From Oscillospiraceae bacterium (GTDB lineage: Bacteria; Bacillota; Clostridia; Oscillospirales; Ruminococcaceae): a stretch of DNA of 64,000 bases. A program made the position numbers and the translations under genes. Location of the stretch: NCBI GenBank assembly GCA_009781425.1, contig WQYC01000010.1:1-64000 (forward strand), read 5' to 3'. The notes under the pieces are model-generated. The model had not been told where the DNA came from, did not search any database, and saw only the letters and a list, made by a program, of their open reading frames with translations. Below, piece after piece: positions 48,429-56,845 of this stretch. The first letter of the stretch is position 1; every line of letters starts with the position of its first letter.

Positions 48429-48440
48429 TTATGTTATGAT
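48412..48440 (+). promoter_or_regulatory. Sigma-A promoter of proS, interlocked with the leftward promoter
   Basis: TTGACA and TATGAT are separated by 17 bases. Together with the opposite promoter it forms an almost perfect palindrome (ATAACATAATTGACA facing TGTCAATTATGTTAT). Confidence 0.9.
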
Positions 48441-48474
48441 AAAATATAGAACAAACAGAAAGGACATATTTAAA

Positions 48475-49914
48475 ATGTCAGACAAAAAATTAGTACAGGA
48501 AATAACCTCGCGCGACGAGGACTTCGCCAAATGGTACACCGATATAGTCACAAAAGCCGATTTAGTCGGCTATTCAGGCGTTAAGGGCTGCATGGTTATC
48601 CGCCCCTACGGCTACGCAATCTGGGAAAATATACAAAAAGACCTTGACAAACGCTTCAAGGACACGGGGCATGAAAATGTTTATATGCCTATGTTTATAC
48701 CCGAAAGCCTGTTGCAAAAGGAAAAAGACCACATCGAGGGCTTCGCGCCGGAGGTTGCGTGGGTTACGCACGGCGGAAGCGAGGAGTTAGCGGAGAGAAT
48801 GTGTGTCCGCCCGACCTCGGAGGTGCTCTTCTGCGAGCATTACAAGCAGATTGTGTCTTCTTACCGCGACCTGCCGAAGCTTTACAATCAGTGGTGCTCG
48901 GTAGTCCGCTGGGAAAAAACCACCCGTCCGTTCCTGCGCTCGCGAGAATTCCTGTGGCAGGAGGGGCATACTGCTCATGCCACGTCTGCGGAGGCTATTG
49001 AAGAAGCCGAGCGTATGCTTGAGGTTTATGCGGATTTCTGCGCGGAGTCGCTTAATATGCCGGTAATAAAAGGAAAGAAAACCGAAAGCGATAAGTTTGC
49101 AGGCGCAGTTTCGACCTATTGCATAGAAGCGTTAATGCACGACGGCAAGGCACTGCAAGCAGGAACTACGCACGACTTCGGCGACGGCTTTGCGAAGGCC
49201 TTCGACATAACCTACACAAGCAAGGACAACAAGCTTGAATACGTTCACCAGTCCTCATGGGGCGTGAGCACGCGGCTCATCGGCGGGATAATAATGTCGC
49301 ACGGCGACGACTCGGGGCTTGTGCTTCCGCCTGCGATTGCGCCTGTGCAAATCGTTATAATTCCGATTGCACAGCACAAAGAGGGTGTCTTAGAAAAAGC
49401 AAATGAACTTAAAACGCAACTTTTAGGGCTCGGCTGGCGTGTTAAGGTTGACGACAGTGATAATTCGGCAGGCTGGAAGTTCTCGGAATACGAGATGAAG
49501 GGCGTGCCTCTGCGCCTTGAAATCGGGCCTAAGGACATTGAACAGAACCAGTGCGTAATCGTTCGGCGCGATACAAGGGAGAAAGCCTTTGTCTCGCTTG
49601 ACGAGCTTGAAAGCAAGGTCGCGGAGCTTACAGACGCATTAGCTAAAGGCATTTACGAGAAAGCGCTCGCGAATGTCAACGCGCGGACTTACACCTGCAA
49701 AAATATTGACGAGATGAACGCTGCGCTCAGCGAGAAAGGCGACGGCTTCATCAAAGCGATGTGGTGCGGTGAAGAAGCGTGCGAAGACGAGGTTAAGGAA
49801 AAAACAGGCGCGGGCTCGCGGTGTATGCCGATACAGCAGGAAAAAATTGCAAAGACCTGCGTTTGCTGCGGGAAACCCGCGACGGCGTTGGTTTATTGGG
49901 GGAAGGCGTACTGA
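48475..49914 (+). CDS. proS: Prolyl-tRNA synthetase, archaeal/eukaryotic-like type
   Basis: The class II synthetase charges tRNA-Pro. Of 479 residues, '[20 protein letters not shown]' is motif 1, '[20 protein letters not shown]' motif 2 and '[20 protein letters not shown]' motif 3. The C-terminal zinc-type domain ends '[20 protein letters not shown]'. The bacterial editing insertion is missing, so this is the short archaeal-type enzyme. ATG 48475 is chosen; the track start at 48412 lies in the promoter. Confidence 0.96.
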   Translation: MSDKKLVQEITSRDEDFAKWYTDIVTKADLVGYSGVKGCMVIRPYGYAIWENIQKDLDKRFKDTGHENVYMPMFIPESLLQKEKDHIEGFAPEVAWVTHGGSEELAERMCVRPTSEVLFCEHYKQIVSSYRDLPKLYNQWCSVVRWEKTTRPFLRSREFLWQEGHTAHATSAEAIEEAERMLEVYADFCAESLNMPVIKGKKTESDKFAGAVSTYCIEALMHDGKALQAGTTHDFGDGFAKAFDITYTSKDNKLEYVHQSSWGVSTRLIGGIIMSHGDDSGLVLPPAIAPVQIVIIPIAQHKEGVLEKANELKTQLLGLGWRVKVDDSDNSAGWKFSEYEMKGVPLRLEIGPKDIEQNQCVIVRRDTREKAFVSLDELESKVAELTDALAKGIYEKALANVNARTYTCKNIDEMNAALSEKGDGFIKAMWCGEEACEDEVKEKTGAGSRCMPIQQEKIAKTCVCCGKPATALVYWGKAY

Positions 49915-50327
49915 TGCAATTATCACGTTTTATTGATGCTCAAAGCCAAATCTATGAACAAGCATTACAAGAAATAAAAAGCGGAAAAAAACGAGGTCAT
50001 TGGATGTGGTTTATTTTTCCACAAATTAATGGGTTGGGTGTCAGCAGTACAGCAAATTTTTATGGAATAAAGAATTATGAAGAAGCCAAAGCTTATATCG
50101 AAGATGATGTTTTAAGTACAAGGTTGTTTGAAATTTCAAACACTCTGCTTAGTTTAAAAGGTAATGACGCTTCAATTATTTTTGGATACCCTGATGATTT
50201 AAAATTAAAATCCTGCATGACGTTATTTTCGATGGTAAGCTGTAATCCTGTGTTTCAATTAGTTTTAGAGAAGTTTTATAAAGGCGAAAAAGACAAGAAA
50301 ACAATTGATATATTATCGAAAGGTTGA
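49914..50327 (+). CDS. DUF1810 family protein
   Basis: The 137-residue protein contains the family signature 'GHWMWFIFPQINGLGVSST', then 'SIIFGYPDDLKLKSCMTLFS'. The fold is known from structural genomics but not the function. Its ATG overlaps the proS stop (TGATG), with GGGGGAAGG upstream. The gene is AT-richer than proS. Confidence 0.9.
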   Translation: MQLSRFIDAQSQIYEQALQEIKSGKKRGHWMWFIFPQINGLGVSSTANFYGIKNYEEAKAYIEDDVLSTRLFEISNTLLSLKGNDASIIFGYPDDLKLKSCMTLFSMVSCNPVFQLVLEKFYKGEKDKKTIDILSKG

Positions 50328-50332
50328 GAAAA

Positions 50333-51049
50333 ATGAAAAAACTTTTATCGTTAATTTTAGCTTGTACTTTATTAATAGTGTTCAGCTTCGGCGTGTTCGC
50401 GGAGGATTCCGACGGCGGAAATGAATATGTCAGTGAAGCTGTCGATGATAATAACGCAGAAGACGGCGAGCCCGCCGTTACGGCGAACGAGCCCGAGGAC
50501 TGCGACGAGTGCGAAAACGACATTCAGTTTTGCGTCTGCGAGCCCGCGCCCCCCGAAGGCTGCGAGGATTGCGGCGAGTGCGAGGATTGCTTAGTTGACG
50601 AGGACTGCGCAGACTGCGAAGAAAACCCCTGCGAGTGTGAATTTTGCCTGTACTGCGGGGTTTACCCCTGCGAGTGCTCCGATATTATAGCCCCGGATGA
50701 ACCCGAAGAACTCGAAGGTGACCCGGAACCTATACGCTCTGCGCCGTTCGTGCCGCCGCCGCCGCTTGAAAACAGCGACTTGTCCTTTGACGACTCGCAT
50801 AGAATTACGGAAACCTCGCAAGCGCGGCTTGAGCCCGAGCCGGAGCCTGAACCTGAACCCGAGGAAGAAATAGAGGAAATCATTCCGCTTGCAATGAACG
50901 AGATTTACGACAACCCCGGCGGTCCCTCGGGCGGCGGCTCGGGTGTACTTCCGCTGATTATCATGTTATCGCTATTAATCGCGGGAGCGGGGACAGCCGC
51001 GCCATTCGTCTTCAAGTATTACAGACAAAAAATGATTTACAGGTATTAA
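50333..51049 (+). CDS. Cys/Glu-rich secreted protein with C-terminal membrane anchor
   Basis: The 238-residue protein has a signal peptide ('LLSLILACTLLIVFSFGVFA'). The extracellular part is highly acidic with 16 cysteines in about 65 residues, mostly as C-x-x-C or C-x-C ('GCEDCGECEDCLVDEDCADC'), followed by a Pro/Glu linker (EPEPEPEPE) and a membrane helix with a basic end. The Cys/acidic region should bind metal or form many disulfides. I know no family. ATG 50333 is chosen over the track's TTG at 50324. Confidence 0.65.
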   Translation: MKKLLSLILACTLLIVFSFGVFAEDSDGGNEYVSEAVDDNNAEDGEPAVTANEPEDCDECENDIQFCVCEPAPPEGCEDCGECEDCLVDEDCADCEENPCECEFCLYCGVYPCECSDIIAPDEPEELEGDPEPIRSAPFVPPPPLENSDLSFDDSHRITETSQARLEPEPEPEPEPEEEIEEIIPLAMNEIYDNPGGPSGGGSGVLPLIIMLSLLIAGAGTAAPFVFKYYRQKMIYRY

Positions 51050-51062
51050 TTTAAACTGCATG

Positions 51063-51131
51063 AAAACCCGCTGTTGGCTACCAAACTCCATTTATGAATG
51101 GAGTTTGGTAGGAATGACAAGCGGGTTTTTT
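51063..51131 (+). terminator. Terminator with a second hairpin nested in its loop
   Basis: The outer stem pairs AAAACCCGC with GCGGGTTTT, then TTGTTG. Its loop contains a perfect 13-bp stem (ACCAAACTCCATT with AATGGAGTTTGGT, loop TATG). Two independent hairpins in one terminator is unusual. Confidence 0.8.
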
Positions 51132-51189
51132 GTTGAAATTGCACAAATTTGCACGGAAAAAATTTACTTAAAAAATTTTCGTTGCTCTA

Positions 51190-51218
51190 TTGACAATTGA
51201 AGCGAAACGCAATATAAT
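51190..51218 (+). promoter_or_regulatory. Sigma-A promoter of nrdD
   Basis: TTGACA and TATAAT are separated by 17 bases, a consensus promoter 57 bases before the start codon. Confidence 0.9.
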
Positions 51219-51254
51219 ATATATTACGGTGTCTTGATACACTATATATAGTAC
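51208..51254 (+). promoter_or_regulatory. Candidate NrdR boxes
   Basis: ACACTATATATAGTAC (about 51239-51254) fits the NrdR consensus ACACWATATAWTGTGT well in its core. A weaker copy (CGCAATATAATATATA) sits about three helical turns upstream and overlaps the -10. This spacing is typical of NrdR repression of nrd operons. Confidence 0.6.
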
Positions 51255-51274
51255 CGAAAGGAAAAGTAAGAGTA

Positions 51275-53626
51275 ATGCTGACAAAAATCCTCAAGCGGGA
51301 CGGACGCCATGTTCCGTTCAATATTGAAAAAATCGCTGACGCGATTTATAAAGCGGCACGCGCCGTAGGCGGACATGACTATGAATCCTCGCTTCGGCTC
51401 GCGGAAAAAGCCTGCGAAATATTAGAAAGGCAAGCCGAAAAAACCGGACAACCTCCCTCTGTTGAGGAGGTTCAGGATGTGGTGGAAAAGGTTTTAGTCG
51501 AAACGGGACACGCAAGAACCGCAAAGGCTTATATTATCTACCGTTCTGACCGCACGCGTGTGCGCGAGATGAACACAAAGCTGATGAAAACTTTGGAAGA
51601 CTTGACCTTCAAGTCTGCAATAGAGTGCGATATAAAGCGGGAAAATGCCAATATCGACGGCGATACCGCGATGGGAACAATGCTCAAATACGGCTCGGAA
51701 AGCGCGAAGCAGTTTTATGAGATGTATCTGCTTTCCCCCGAGCACTCCAAGGCGCACGCCGAGGGTGATATTCATATTCATGACCTTGATTTCTTTACGC
51801 TGACGACTACCTGCTGTCAGATTGATTTAATCAAGCTGTTCAAGGGCGGCTTCTCGACGGGGCACGGCTACCTTCGCGAGCCTAATAACATCGCGAGCTA
51901 TTCTGCATTAGCTTGCATTGCGATTCAGTCGAATCAGAACGACCAGCACGGCGGGCAGTCAATCCCGAACTTCGACTACGCGCTTGCCGAGGGCGTGCGT
52001 AAGAGCTACCTGCATCTTTATAAGAAAAATATTCTGCGCGGAATCGGGCTTCTAACAGGCAATTTAGAGGTTAACGAGCTTGAAGAGAAAATCGAAGCTT
52101 ATATAGAAAAACTCGAAGCCGAGCAGGGCAAAACGCCGTCGCTTTCTGCCGGCAAGGATTATTTTGACTTAGAGCTGCCTTACATAACCGAGCTCACGGG
52201 AGACGCGGACACCGCGAAAAAAGTGCAGGACTTCACTCGCAAGCTGACCGAAAAGGAAACCGAGCGCGCGACCTATCAAGCGATGGAAGCTTTAGTGCAT
52301 AACTTGAATACGATGAACAGCCGCGCGGGTGCGCAGACACCTTTTTCCTCTATCAACTACGGCACAGACACGACTCCGGAGGGAAGAATGGTTATCCGTA
52401 ATATTCTGCTTGCCAATGAAAGCGGCTTGGGTAACGGTGAAACGCCGATTTTCCCTATTCATGTGTTTAAAATTAAAGAAGGAATCAGCTACAACCCCGA
52501 AGACCCGAACTATGATTTATTCAAGCTTGCCTGTCGCGTTTCGGCGAAGCGGCTCTACCCGAACTTCTCGTTCCTTGACGCGCCGTTTAACCTCAGCTTC
52601 TATAAAGAGGGCGACTACGACACCGAAGTCGCTTACATGGGCTGCCGCACACGCGTAATCGCGAACCGCCATAACACCGAACGTCAAACCGTTTCGGGGC
52701 GCGGGAATTTAAGCTTCACGTCGATTAACCTGCCGCGTATCGGGATTATTTCCTCGAAAGACCAGGTTGAATTTTTCAAGAACCTTGAAGATGTGATGAA
52801 CTTAGCAATTAGCCAGCTTATGTATCGCTTTAAAATTCAATGCCAGAAAAAAGTCAAGAACTTCCCCTTCCTTATGGGGCAGGGCGTTTGGATGGATTCC
52901 GAGAAGCTCGGCCCTGAAGACAGCGTTGCGGAAATTCTTAAACACGGCACGCTTGCTATGGGCTTCATCGGGCTTCCCGAGTGCTTAACTGCACTGCTCG
53001 GCAAGCACCACGGCGAAAGCGAAGAAGCACAGGAGCTCGGTCTGCGTATAATCAAGCGTATCCGCGACAGATTAGATGAAGAGGGCGCGAAGACCGGTTT
53101 GAATTTTACGCTCTTAGCGACACCTGCAGAGGGGCTTTGCGGAAGATTTTTAAGAATGGATAAGAAGCGTTTCGGCATGATTAAAGGCATAACTGACCAC
53201 GATTATTATACGAATTCATTCCATATTCCCGTTTATTATGATATTTCGGCGTATAAGAAAATCGAGCTTGAAGCGCCTTATCACGCGCTGACCAACGCAG
53301 GGCATATCAGCTATGTTGAAATGGACGGCAATCCGAGCAATAACCTTGAAGCCTTTGAAAAAATTATCCGCTTCATGAAGGAAAAAGGTGTCGGCTACGG
53401 CTCGATTAACCACCCTGTTGACCGCGACCCTGTTTGCGGCTACACAGGTGTAATCGGCGACCGCTGTCCTAAGTGCGGACGCTTGGAGCATGAAAACGGC
53501 GGTAAGAAATTCGAGCGGATTCGCCGTATTACAGGCTATTTGGCAGGGACAATCGACCGCTTCAACAACGCGAAGCAGTCCGAGGAACGCGAAAGACTCC
53601 GTCATGACTTGGCGGATGTGAAATGA
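51275..53626 (+). CDS. nrdD: Anaerobic ribonucleoside-triphosphate reductase
   Basis: NrdD is the class III glycyl-radical enzyme that makes dNTPs without oxygen. It has 783 residues: an ATP-cone (about 3-95, 'KILKRDGRHVPFNIEKIADA'), the barrel with 'LNTMNSRAGAQTPFSSINYG', and a C-terminal zinc site 'VCGYTGVIGDRCPKCGRLE'. The glycyl-radical loop is 'RITGYLAGTIDRFNNAK'. The activating enzyme gene nrdG, usually adjacent, is not found here. Confidence 0.97.
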   Translation: MLTKILKRDGRHVPFNIEKIADAIYKAARAVGGHDYESSLRLAEKACEILERQAEKTGQPPSVEEVQDVVEKVLVETGHARTAKAYIIYRSDRTRVREMNTKLMKTLEDLTFKSAIECDIKRENANIDGDTAMGTMLKYGSESAKQFYEMYLLSPEHSKAHAEGDIHIHDLDFFTLTTTCCQIDLIKLFKGGFSTGHGYLREPNNIASYSALACIAIQSNQNDQHGGQSIPNFDYALAEGVRKSYLHLYKKNILRGIGLLTGNLEVNELEEKIEAYIEKLEAEQGKTPSLSAGKDYFDLELPYITELTGDADTAKKVQDFTRKLTEKETERATYQAMEALVHNLNTMNSRAGAQTPFSSINYGTDTTPEGRMVIRNILLANESGLGNGETPIFPIHVFKIKEGISYNPEDPNYDLFKLACRVSAKRLYPNFSFLDAPFNLSFYKEGDYDTEVAYMGCRTRVIANRHNTERQTVSGRGNLSFTSINLPRIGIISSKDQVEFFKNLEDVMNLAISQLMYRFKIQCQKKVKNFPFLMGQGVWMDSEKLGPEDSVAEILKHGTLAMGFIGLPECLTALLGKHHGESEEAQELGLRIIKRIRDRLDEEGAKTGLNFTLLATPAEGLCGRFLRMDKKRFGMIKGITDHDYYTNSFHIPVYYDISAYKKIELEAPYHALTNAGHISYVEMDGNPSNNLEAFEKIIRFMKEKGVGYGSINHPVDRDPVCGYTGVIGDRCPKCGRLEHENGGKKFERIRRITGYLAGTIDRFNNAKQSEERERLRHDLADVK

Positions 53627-54471
53627 AGCCAATAATAAGCGAATGGTTTATAATAGGCGTTTCGGCGGCGGCTATGGCTTTCTTAATGCTGTGGACGGCG
53701 GGCGCAGGCATGAGCGGCGGCAGAAACCCATTTATGGTTTTTATCGCCCTCACACCGCTTTTCATTATAATCGCAATCATAATTTATGTTTATTATCAAT
53801 TTAAGATACTGCGCGATATTCCCGATATTCAAGCACCTGACGCAAAAATTAAAGTCATACAGAATTATCTGCGCCGAAATACTATTAATGTGAATCTGCC
53901 TTTTTACGGGCGAATCAGACGTAAGTTCCTTTCTATGCTCGTGGTTGCTTACGCGGACAAGGGCGATTATCTCGCCGCATTTGAAACCTGCGAAAAGGTA
54001 TGGCGGTTCCTCCCGCACGGTTTCGCGGCGAGGTCGTCGCTGACCGGGGAGGAAGCCGCGATTTACGCAGATGAAATCATAGTTTTGATTCACCTCGGCA
54101 GACTTAAACCTGCAGAAAGCCTTTTACGCGAGCTTGAAATAAAATCCTTCTCGGATTCTGCGGGGTTTTTCCTCGCGAAGCTCTGCGGGTTATATCTTTT
54201 AACTTACAAAGGCGAACATAAAGACATTGCCGCCGCCCGCGAAAAACACGGGCAGGCGCGGTCTTTTTTGTCTGACAGGAGTATTGAAGAGCGATTCCCC
54301 ATGAAGGATTTTAAGTATACTTTATTATTTTTGGAAGCGAAGCTTGATAAGCTCGAAAAGAAATACGACCAAGCCCGCGCGGAGCTCGAGAATATCACCT
54401 ACGACAGCCCTAATTACGGAAATAAACGCTTAGCAAGGGAGGAACTCGAATATTGGATAACACGTTCTTAG
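53623..54471 (+). CDS. Membrane protein with TPR-like cytoplasmic domain
   Basis: The 282-residue protein has two N-terminal hydrophobic segments ('IIGVSAAAMAFLMLWTAGAG' and 'LTPLFIIIAIIIYVYYQF') and a helical C-terminal part with alternating A/Y/L helices ('YADKGDYLAAFETCEKVWRF', 'YDQARAELENITYDSP') that look like TPR repeats. Its start overlaps nrdD by 4 bases (ATGA). Family not recognised. Confidence 0.65.
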   Translation: MKPIISEWFIIGVSAAAMAFLMLWTAGAGMSGGRNPFMVFIALTPLFIIIAIIIYVYYQFKILRDIPDIQAPDAKIKVIQNYLRRNTINVNLPFYGRIRRKFLSMLVVAYADKGDYLAAFETCEKVWRFLPHGFAARSSLTGEEAAIYADEIIVLIHLGRLKPAESLLRELEIKSFSDSAGFFLAKLCGLYLLTYKGEHKDIAAAREKHGQARSFLSDRSIEERFPMKDFKYTLLFLEAKLDKLEKKYDQARAELENITYDSPNYGNKRLAREELEYWITRS

Positions 54472-55058
54472 CCATGCTTTTCCGCATGAGGCATATCAGC
54501 CGCTGGAGTCTTATGTTCAACACTCAGCATGAAAGCCTCATGCAGCATACTGTCGAGTGCGCTTTTATAACGCACTTTCTCGCGATTGTCGGGAACTGCT
54601 ATTTCAACATGAATTACAACGCGGAAAAGCTTTGCTCTTACGCCTTGTTTCACGATGCTTCGGAAGTGCTGACGGGCGATATGCCTACGCCTGTGAAATA
54701 TTTCAACGAGGAAATAAAAACAGCATACAAAGACATCGAGAAAATCGCTTGTGAGCGGCTTTTAGCGCATTTGCCACCCGAAGCGGAAAAACTGCGCGAG
54801 GTTTATTCGGCGTACCTTGACAGCGGGAGCTTGAATGAGGACGAGCGGAAGCTAATCAAAATCGCGGACAAGCTTTGCGCTTACCTCAAATGTACCACCG
54901 AGCTGAATGCTTCCAACAAGGAATTCGAGGCGGCGCGCGACGGAATACGCAGACAGCTTGACAAAATCGCCGCCGAAAGTCAGGAGCTGCGCTACTTTTT
55001 AGACAACTGCACCGACTCGTTCACGCTGTCGCTTGATAACTTGAAAGGTGCATTATAA
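54453..55058 (+). CDS. HD-domain 5'-deoxynucleotidase (YfbR-like)
   Basis: The 201-residue protein matches YfbR, which removes phosphate from dNMPs. 'FLAMLFRMRHISRWSLMFNT' is the N-terminus, His in 'SLMQHTVECAFITHF', the HD pair in 'YALFHDASEVLTGDMPTPVK' and Asp in 'KIADKLCAYLKC'. Start TTG 54453 with GGGAGG about 12 bases upstream gives the family N-terminus. It overlaps the previous gene by 19 bases. Its closeness to nrdD fits a role in dNTP balance. Confidence 0.88.
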   Translation: MDNTFLAMLFRMRHISRWSLMFNTQHESLMQHTVECAFITHFLAIVGNCYFNMNYNAEKLCSYALFHDASEVLTGDMPTPVKYFNEEIKTAYKDIEKIACERLLAHLPPEAEKLREVYSAYLDSGSLNEDERKLIKIADKLCAYLKCTTELNASNKEFEAARDGIRRQLDKIAAESQELRYFLDNCTDSFTLSLDNLKGAL

Positions 55059-55684
55059 TGCAATATTCGCATATTATTTGGGACTGGAACGGGACGCTGC
55101 TTGACGATGTTCACTGGTGCGTGGACGTAATTAACCGTATGTTAGCGAAGCGAAAGCTAAAAACATTCGCTGAGGTCCGCGATTATCACGAGGTTTTTTC
55201 CTTTCCTGTGATTGATTATTACAGGAAAATCGGCTTTGATTTCGAGAAGGAGCCGTTCGAGGATTTGGCTGTTGAATACGTCGAGGATTATTATTCGGGC
55301 AGCTTTAAGCTGCACGAAAATGCAGAGGAAACCCTCGCCGCGATTCACGCAAAGGGCGTCAAGCAGGTGATTCTGTCCGCTTCGGAAATTAATTATTTAA
55401 AAGCACAGCTTTCCTGTTTTGATATTGAAAAGTACTTCGCGGAAATCCTCGGTATAACTGACATTTACGCGGGAAGCAAAAGCGAAATCGGCTTGGAATT
55501 CATGAAAAGAAACGAGGTCGAAAAGGCTCTGCTCATCGGCGATACTGAGCATGATTTTGAAACGGCGATGAAGCTTGGAACTGACTGCGTGCTTATTTCA
55601 AGCGGGCATCAAAGCAGGGAACGGCTTGAAGCCTTGGGTGTTCCAGTGCTTGAAAATATCGCCGAAATTTTGAGGTTTTTATGA
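55058..55684 (+). CDS. HAD-superfamily hydrolase (Gph-like)
   Basis: This 208-residue HAD phosphatase has motif I 'IIWDWNGTLLDD', motif II 'VILSASE' and motifs III/IV in 'KSEIGLEFM' and 'LLIGDTEHDFETAMKLG'. The second Asp of DxD is Asn, as in a known Gph-like subgroup that reads WDWNGT. Substrate unknown, perhaps phosphoglycolate or a nucleotide. It overlaps the yfbR-like gene by one base and the RNHCP gene by 4. Confidence 0.88.
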   Translation: MQYSHIIWDWNGTLLDDVHWCVDVINRMLAKRKLKTFAEVRDYHEVFSFPVIDYYRKIGFDFEKEPFEDLAVEYVEDYYSGSFKLHENAEETLAAIHAKGVKQVILSASEINYLKAQLSCFDIEKYFAEILGITDIYAGSKSEIGLEFMKRNEVEKALLIGDTEHDFETAMKLGTDCVLISSGHQSRERLEALGVPVLENIAEILRFL

Positions 55685-55998
55685 TAGAATCTTCCCGCTT
55701 TACAGTTATAGACGAAGCTTTTGACTGCTCGGTCTGCGGTGCAGAAATTCAGCCGCTCGGATATACTGCCCGCGACCACTGTAATAAATGCCTTTGCTCG
55801 CTTCATCTTGACGATAATCCGGGTGACCGCCTTAGTAATTGCGGCGGCGTGCTTGAGCCTGTCGGCGCGGAGCAGGGGAAGAAGGGCGTGAAAATTATTT
55901 ATAAGTGCAAAAAGTGCGGCATGAAAAAGAAAAATATCGCCGCAAAAGACGACGATAATGAGATGATTATAAAATTGTTTGGGAATCCAATCACATGA
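55681..55998 (+). CDS. RNHCP domain protein
   Basis: The 105-residue zinc-binding protein has 'RDHCNKCLCSLHLDDNPGDR', the RNHCP signature, plus N-terminal 'FDCSVCGAEI' and C-terminal 'YKCKKCGMKKK'. The family is small and of unknown function. The 3' end overlaps the convergent HMA-like gene by 8 bases. Confidence 0.9.
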   Translation: MIESSRFTVIDEAFDCSVCGAEIQPLGYTARDHCNKCLCSLHLDDNPGDRLSNCGGVLEPVGAEQGKKGVKIIYKCKKCGMKKKNIAAKDDDNEMIIKLFGNPIT

Positions 55999-56230
55999 TA
56001 TGCACTTCGTATTTACTTTCGGAAACATCGTAACCCATTTCAGCCAGCTCATGAAAGAGCTGGTATTTTCTTATTCCCGTAGTGTCGAAATCCACGGCTA
56101 CGCTGTTGACAGCAGGGTTCATGCTCACGGATATTACTCCCGCAAGCTTGTCTAAATCACCTTTTATCCTCTTTATATCCTTTTTCCCGTCAATTTCATT
56201 GACAATAAAGTACGCACTCGCTTTTGACAT
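55991..56230 (-). CDS. Heavy-metal-associated-like (HMA fold) protein without CxxC
   Basis: The 79-residue protein has a ferredoxin-like pattern: 'SAYFIVNEIDGKKDIKRIKG', 'VISVSMNPAVNSVAVDFD' and 'HELAEMGYDV'. It resembles an HMA domain but lacks the metal-binding CxxC. GGGGGAG before ATG 56230 decides the start; the track adds 17 residues before it. Function unknown. Confidence 0.65.
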   Translation of the reverse strand: MSKASAYFIVNEIDGKKDIKRIKGDLDKLAGVISVSMNPAVNSVAVDFDTTGIRKYQLFHELAEMGYDVSESKYEVHIM

Positions 56231-56309
56231 TTTGTCCGCTCCCCCTCGCTCTTTTAATAACTCTATGATTATTCTTTGCAAAATATACTGACATTATTCG
56301 CAATAAAAA

Positions 56310-56335
56310 AGGAACCGCTGCTGTGAGCGGTTCCT
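56310..56335 (-). terminator. Intrinsic terminator
   Basis: AGGAACCGCT pairs with AGCGGTTCCT around 6 bases, followed on the minus strand by TTTTTT. It ends the leftward unit containing the lipoprotein gene. Confidence 0.88.
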
Positions 56336-56344
56336 GTGTGTTTA

Positions 56345-56833
56345 TTATTTCATTCCGAGCAATGCCTTGTCGCCGTTTTTTAAGTAAAGCTCAGTTAAAT
56401 CCCATGTTTGTCCTATGCTGACGCTTTCATTTTCGTTCGGCGTGAACTCAAAATCGAACAGGCTAATGAAGTACATTTCGGTTTCTTCTATGTAGCGGGG
56501 CGTGTCCCACAGGTCTTCAATAGTAAGAATAAAATCGTCTAAATAATCCTTTCTGTCGCTGAGCAGAAAGACGCATGGCACAATTTCACCGCCGTTGGAA
56601 ACGGCGCAGTGCGCGCGGATAACCCTTGCAGCTCCCGACGTGTAGTATTCAATGGAGTTGAGAGAATAAGTGGTAACACCCTCTAATTCGGGATAATCCC
56701 ACATACCCTGCCGCAGAGTAATATTAGCCCGCGCGGCGAAGCGTTCTGCGTTTGAAAAGCTCGACGAGCAAGCCGCCAAGGATAAAATAATAATTAAAAC
56801 CGAAATCACCGAAATTATTTTTTTTGCTTTCAT
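56345..56833 (-). CDS. Hypothetical lipoprotein
   Basis: The 162-residue protein has a lipoprotein signal (hydrophobic 'VISVLIIILSLAACSSSF', lipobox LAAC) and a soluble domain without a recognised family. It follows ldhA by 12 bases in the same leftward unit. Confidence 0.68.
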   Translation of the reverse strand: MKAKKIISVISVLIIILSLAACSSSFSNAERFAARANITLRQGMWDYPELEGVTTYSLNSIEYYTSGAARVIRAHCAVSNGGEIVPCVFLLSDRKDYLDDFILTIEDLWDTPRYIEETEMYFISLFDFEFTPNENESVSIGQTWDLTELYLKNGDKALLGMK

Positions 56834-56845
56834 AGTATTGTCCCC

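Noticed and set aside
51063-51131. Integron attC site suggested by the long inverted repeat
   Set aside because: No attC core (RYYYAAC/GTTRRRY) and no integrase. The outer stem with T run is a terminator.
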